Below are positions 13,290 to 14,250 of a DNA stretch of 14,250 nucleotides, piece by piece (within the stretch, counting starts at the first letter, position 1; each line of letters begins with the position of its first letter). Origin of the DNA: Brevundimonas sp. UBA2388 (GTDB lineage Bacteria > Pseudomonadota > Alphaproteobacteria > Caulobacterales > Caulobacteraceae). The DNA lies in assembly GCA_002343425.1 (NCBI GenBank), contig DDSO01000148.1, forward strand, positions 244 through 14,493, in the 5' to 3' direction. A program made the translations under genes and the position numbers. The notes under the pieces are model-generated. The model was not told the origin of the DNA and ran no database searches. It saw only the letters and a program-made list of their open reading frames with translations.

Positions 13290-13403
13290 TACCATTTCGC
13301 CGATTGTCAGCATATTCCTGCGCATCAGATCGTTGATAATGCGGCGTTTCATGCCGCCGACAGCGTCATCAGCCCGCCTGAGGTAGCCGCCCCTCCAGAC
13401 TGA

Positions 13404-13424
13404 TCTCCGACACGATTTCGGAGA
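13404..13424 (+). promoter_or_regulatory. Hairpin enclosing the ribosome-binding site of the DUF2793 gene
   Basis: TCTCCGA (13404-13410) and TCGGAGA (13418-13424) are exact inverted copies around a 7-nt loop. The distal arm contains the Shine-Dalgarno GGAG (13420-13423), which sits 6 nt before the ATG at 13430. If the stem forms, the ribosome-binding site is masked. Confidence 0.5.
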
Positions 13425-13429
13425 CTTCC

Positions 13430-14250
13430 ATGAGCGACGATCACAGCGCCCGGCTGGCCCTGCCGTATCTGGCGGCCGGGCAGATGCAAAAGCACGTCAC
13501 CCTGAACGAGGCCCTGACCCGGCTGGACGCGATCGTCCAGACCGTGGTGGTCAGCCGCACGACCACGGCCCAGCCGGGCGCGCCCGATGACGGCGGTCTG
13601 TGGATCCTGCCGTCCGGGGCGACGGGCGCGGACTGGAGCACGCGACCGGTAGGGGCGCTGATGCGGGCGGAGGGCGGCGGCTGGACGGTCGTGGAGGCCG
13701 GCGACGGCCTGATCGCCCTGGTGGCGGACGCCGACGAGGTCGTGGTGCGGCACGGCGGGGACTGGTCGCCGCTGGGTGCGAGGCTGGGCGTGGCGCAGGC
13801 GCTGAGCCGGCTCGGCATCGGGACGACTGCGGACGCAGGCAATCCTTTCGCGGCGCGGCTGAATACCGCCCTGTGGACGGCGCTGGAGGCCTGGGCCGGG
13901 GGCACGGGCGATCTGCGGCTGACGCTGAACAAGGAGGCGACCGGCGATGTCCTGTCGCTGCTGTTCCAGAGCGGATGGGGCGGTCGGGCGGAACTGGGTC
14001 TGGTCGGGGATGATGACCTGAGGCTCAAGGTCAGCGCCGACGGGTCGAGCTGGCATGACGCCTTCGCCGTCGACCGAGCGACGGGCCGGACGACGTTTGC
14101 GCAGGGCGCGGGGCGGCGGGCCGTGGCGGTCCTGACCGCTGATGGAAGCTATGCCGTCCCGGTATGGGCGCGGAGCGTCGAGGCCGTGATGGTCGGAGGC
14201 GGCGGTGGTGGGGGAGGCGGGGCCTTCGGCGCGTCCGGCTCTCGCTTCGG
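13430..14250 (+). CDS. DUF2793 domain-containing protein, phage/GTA tail-like, 3' end beyond window
   Basis: 273 codons are present and the frame is open at the right edge, so the gene is partial. The N-terminus LALPYLAAGQMQKHVTLNEA (9-28), followed by LTRLDAIVQ, is the DUF2793 signature, found in tail-associated genes of prophages and gene transfer agents in alphaproteobacteria (recall). The middle carries beta-rich segments, including WILPSGATGADW and LWTALEAWAGGTGDL. At residues 254-264 it enters MVG followed by a run of nine glycines in total, then AFGASGSRFG, which resembles the glycine-rich tips of phage receptor-binding adhesins. The ATG at 13430 is supported by GGAG 6 nt upstream. No other phage gene is visible to the left, so this is either the edge of a prophage or GTA cluster or an isolated descendant. 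Confidence 0.82.
   Translation, partial: MSDDHSARLALPYLAAGQMQKHVTLNEALTRLDAIVQTVVVSRTTTAQPGAPDDGGLWILPSGATGADWSTRPVGALMRAEGGGWTVVEAGDGLIALVADADEVVVRHGGDWSPLGARLGVAQALSRLGIGTTADAGNPFAARLNTALWTALEAWAGGTGDLRLTLNKEATGDVLSLLFQSGWGGRAELGLVGDDDLRLKVSADGSSWHDAFAVDRATGRTTFAQGAGRRAVAVLTADGSYAVPVWARSVEAVMVGGGGGGGGGAFGASGSRF

Larger units (their letters stand above)
13148..13429. other. Intergenic region between anti-sigma and DUF2793 genes
   Basis: This is 282 bp with no convincing gene. It holds a long hairpin (13249-13289), a lower-GC patch (about 13295-13345), a small GCGGC/GCCGC hairpin (13341-13357), and a hairpin enclosing the ribosome-binding site of the next gene. A 25-codon minus-strand reading frame (13352-13275) is present but unsupported. 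Confidence 0.5.

Overview
The window looks like chromosomal DNA from a high-GC alphaproteobacterium, most likely Caulobacterales (Brevundimonas or a close relative). The reasons are the GC-rich codon use, the gene set (a DUF1285 – CoA pyrophosphatase – CCA-adding enzyme run, plus a conserved alphaproteobacterial protein often mislabelled as a cobalamin protein), and imperfect inverted repeats of the kind scattered through such genomes. The genus is an inference from recall; no database was searched.

Layout. Positions 1-5321 carry five genes, all on the minus strand. In order of transcription they are a secreted cysteine-repeat protein (5321-4323) with its own terminator, exonuclease III (xthA, 4106-3309), a membrane-anchored 171-residue protein two bases downstream (3306-2791), a DUF429-like conserved protein (2389-1484), and a glycerophosphodiester phosphodiesterase (1269-331) that appears to start at CTG. 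The gaps between them hold a double-hairpin element at the left edge, an inverted repeat at 1294-1471, a MITE-like element with 40-bp terminal inverted repeats at 2521-2757, and a cluster of hairpins at 4124-4298.

Positions 5462-10323 are a plus-strand run of six tightly packed genes: an MBL-fold hydrolase with a winged-helix tail, a crotonase, a GNAT acetyltransferase, DUF1285, a Nudix CoA pyrophosphatase and cca. Three junctions overlap by four bases, which implies translational coupling. The crotonase has lost both hydratase glutamates and instead matches the ECI2 isomerase pattern.

From 10304 to the right edge, a minus-strand membrane-anchored EEP-family protein overlaps the end of cca by 20 bp. 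It is followed by a plus-strand DUF4112 membrane protein, an ECF sigma factor overlapping its RskA-type anti-sigma factor (a cell-envelope signalling pair), and the 5' part of a DUF2793 protein that enters a glycine run and continues beyond the window. This last gene resembles phage or gene-transfer-agent tail genes.

No CRISPR array, rRNA, tRNA, transposase, toxin-antitoxin pair or recognisable defence island was seen. The most distinctive items are the three-fold four-cysteine secreted protein, the isomerase-like crotonase coupled to an MBL hydrolase, the repeat elements, and the DUF2793 gene whose ribosome-binding site lies in a hairpin.
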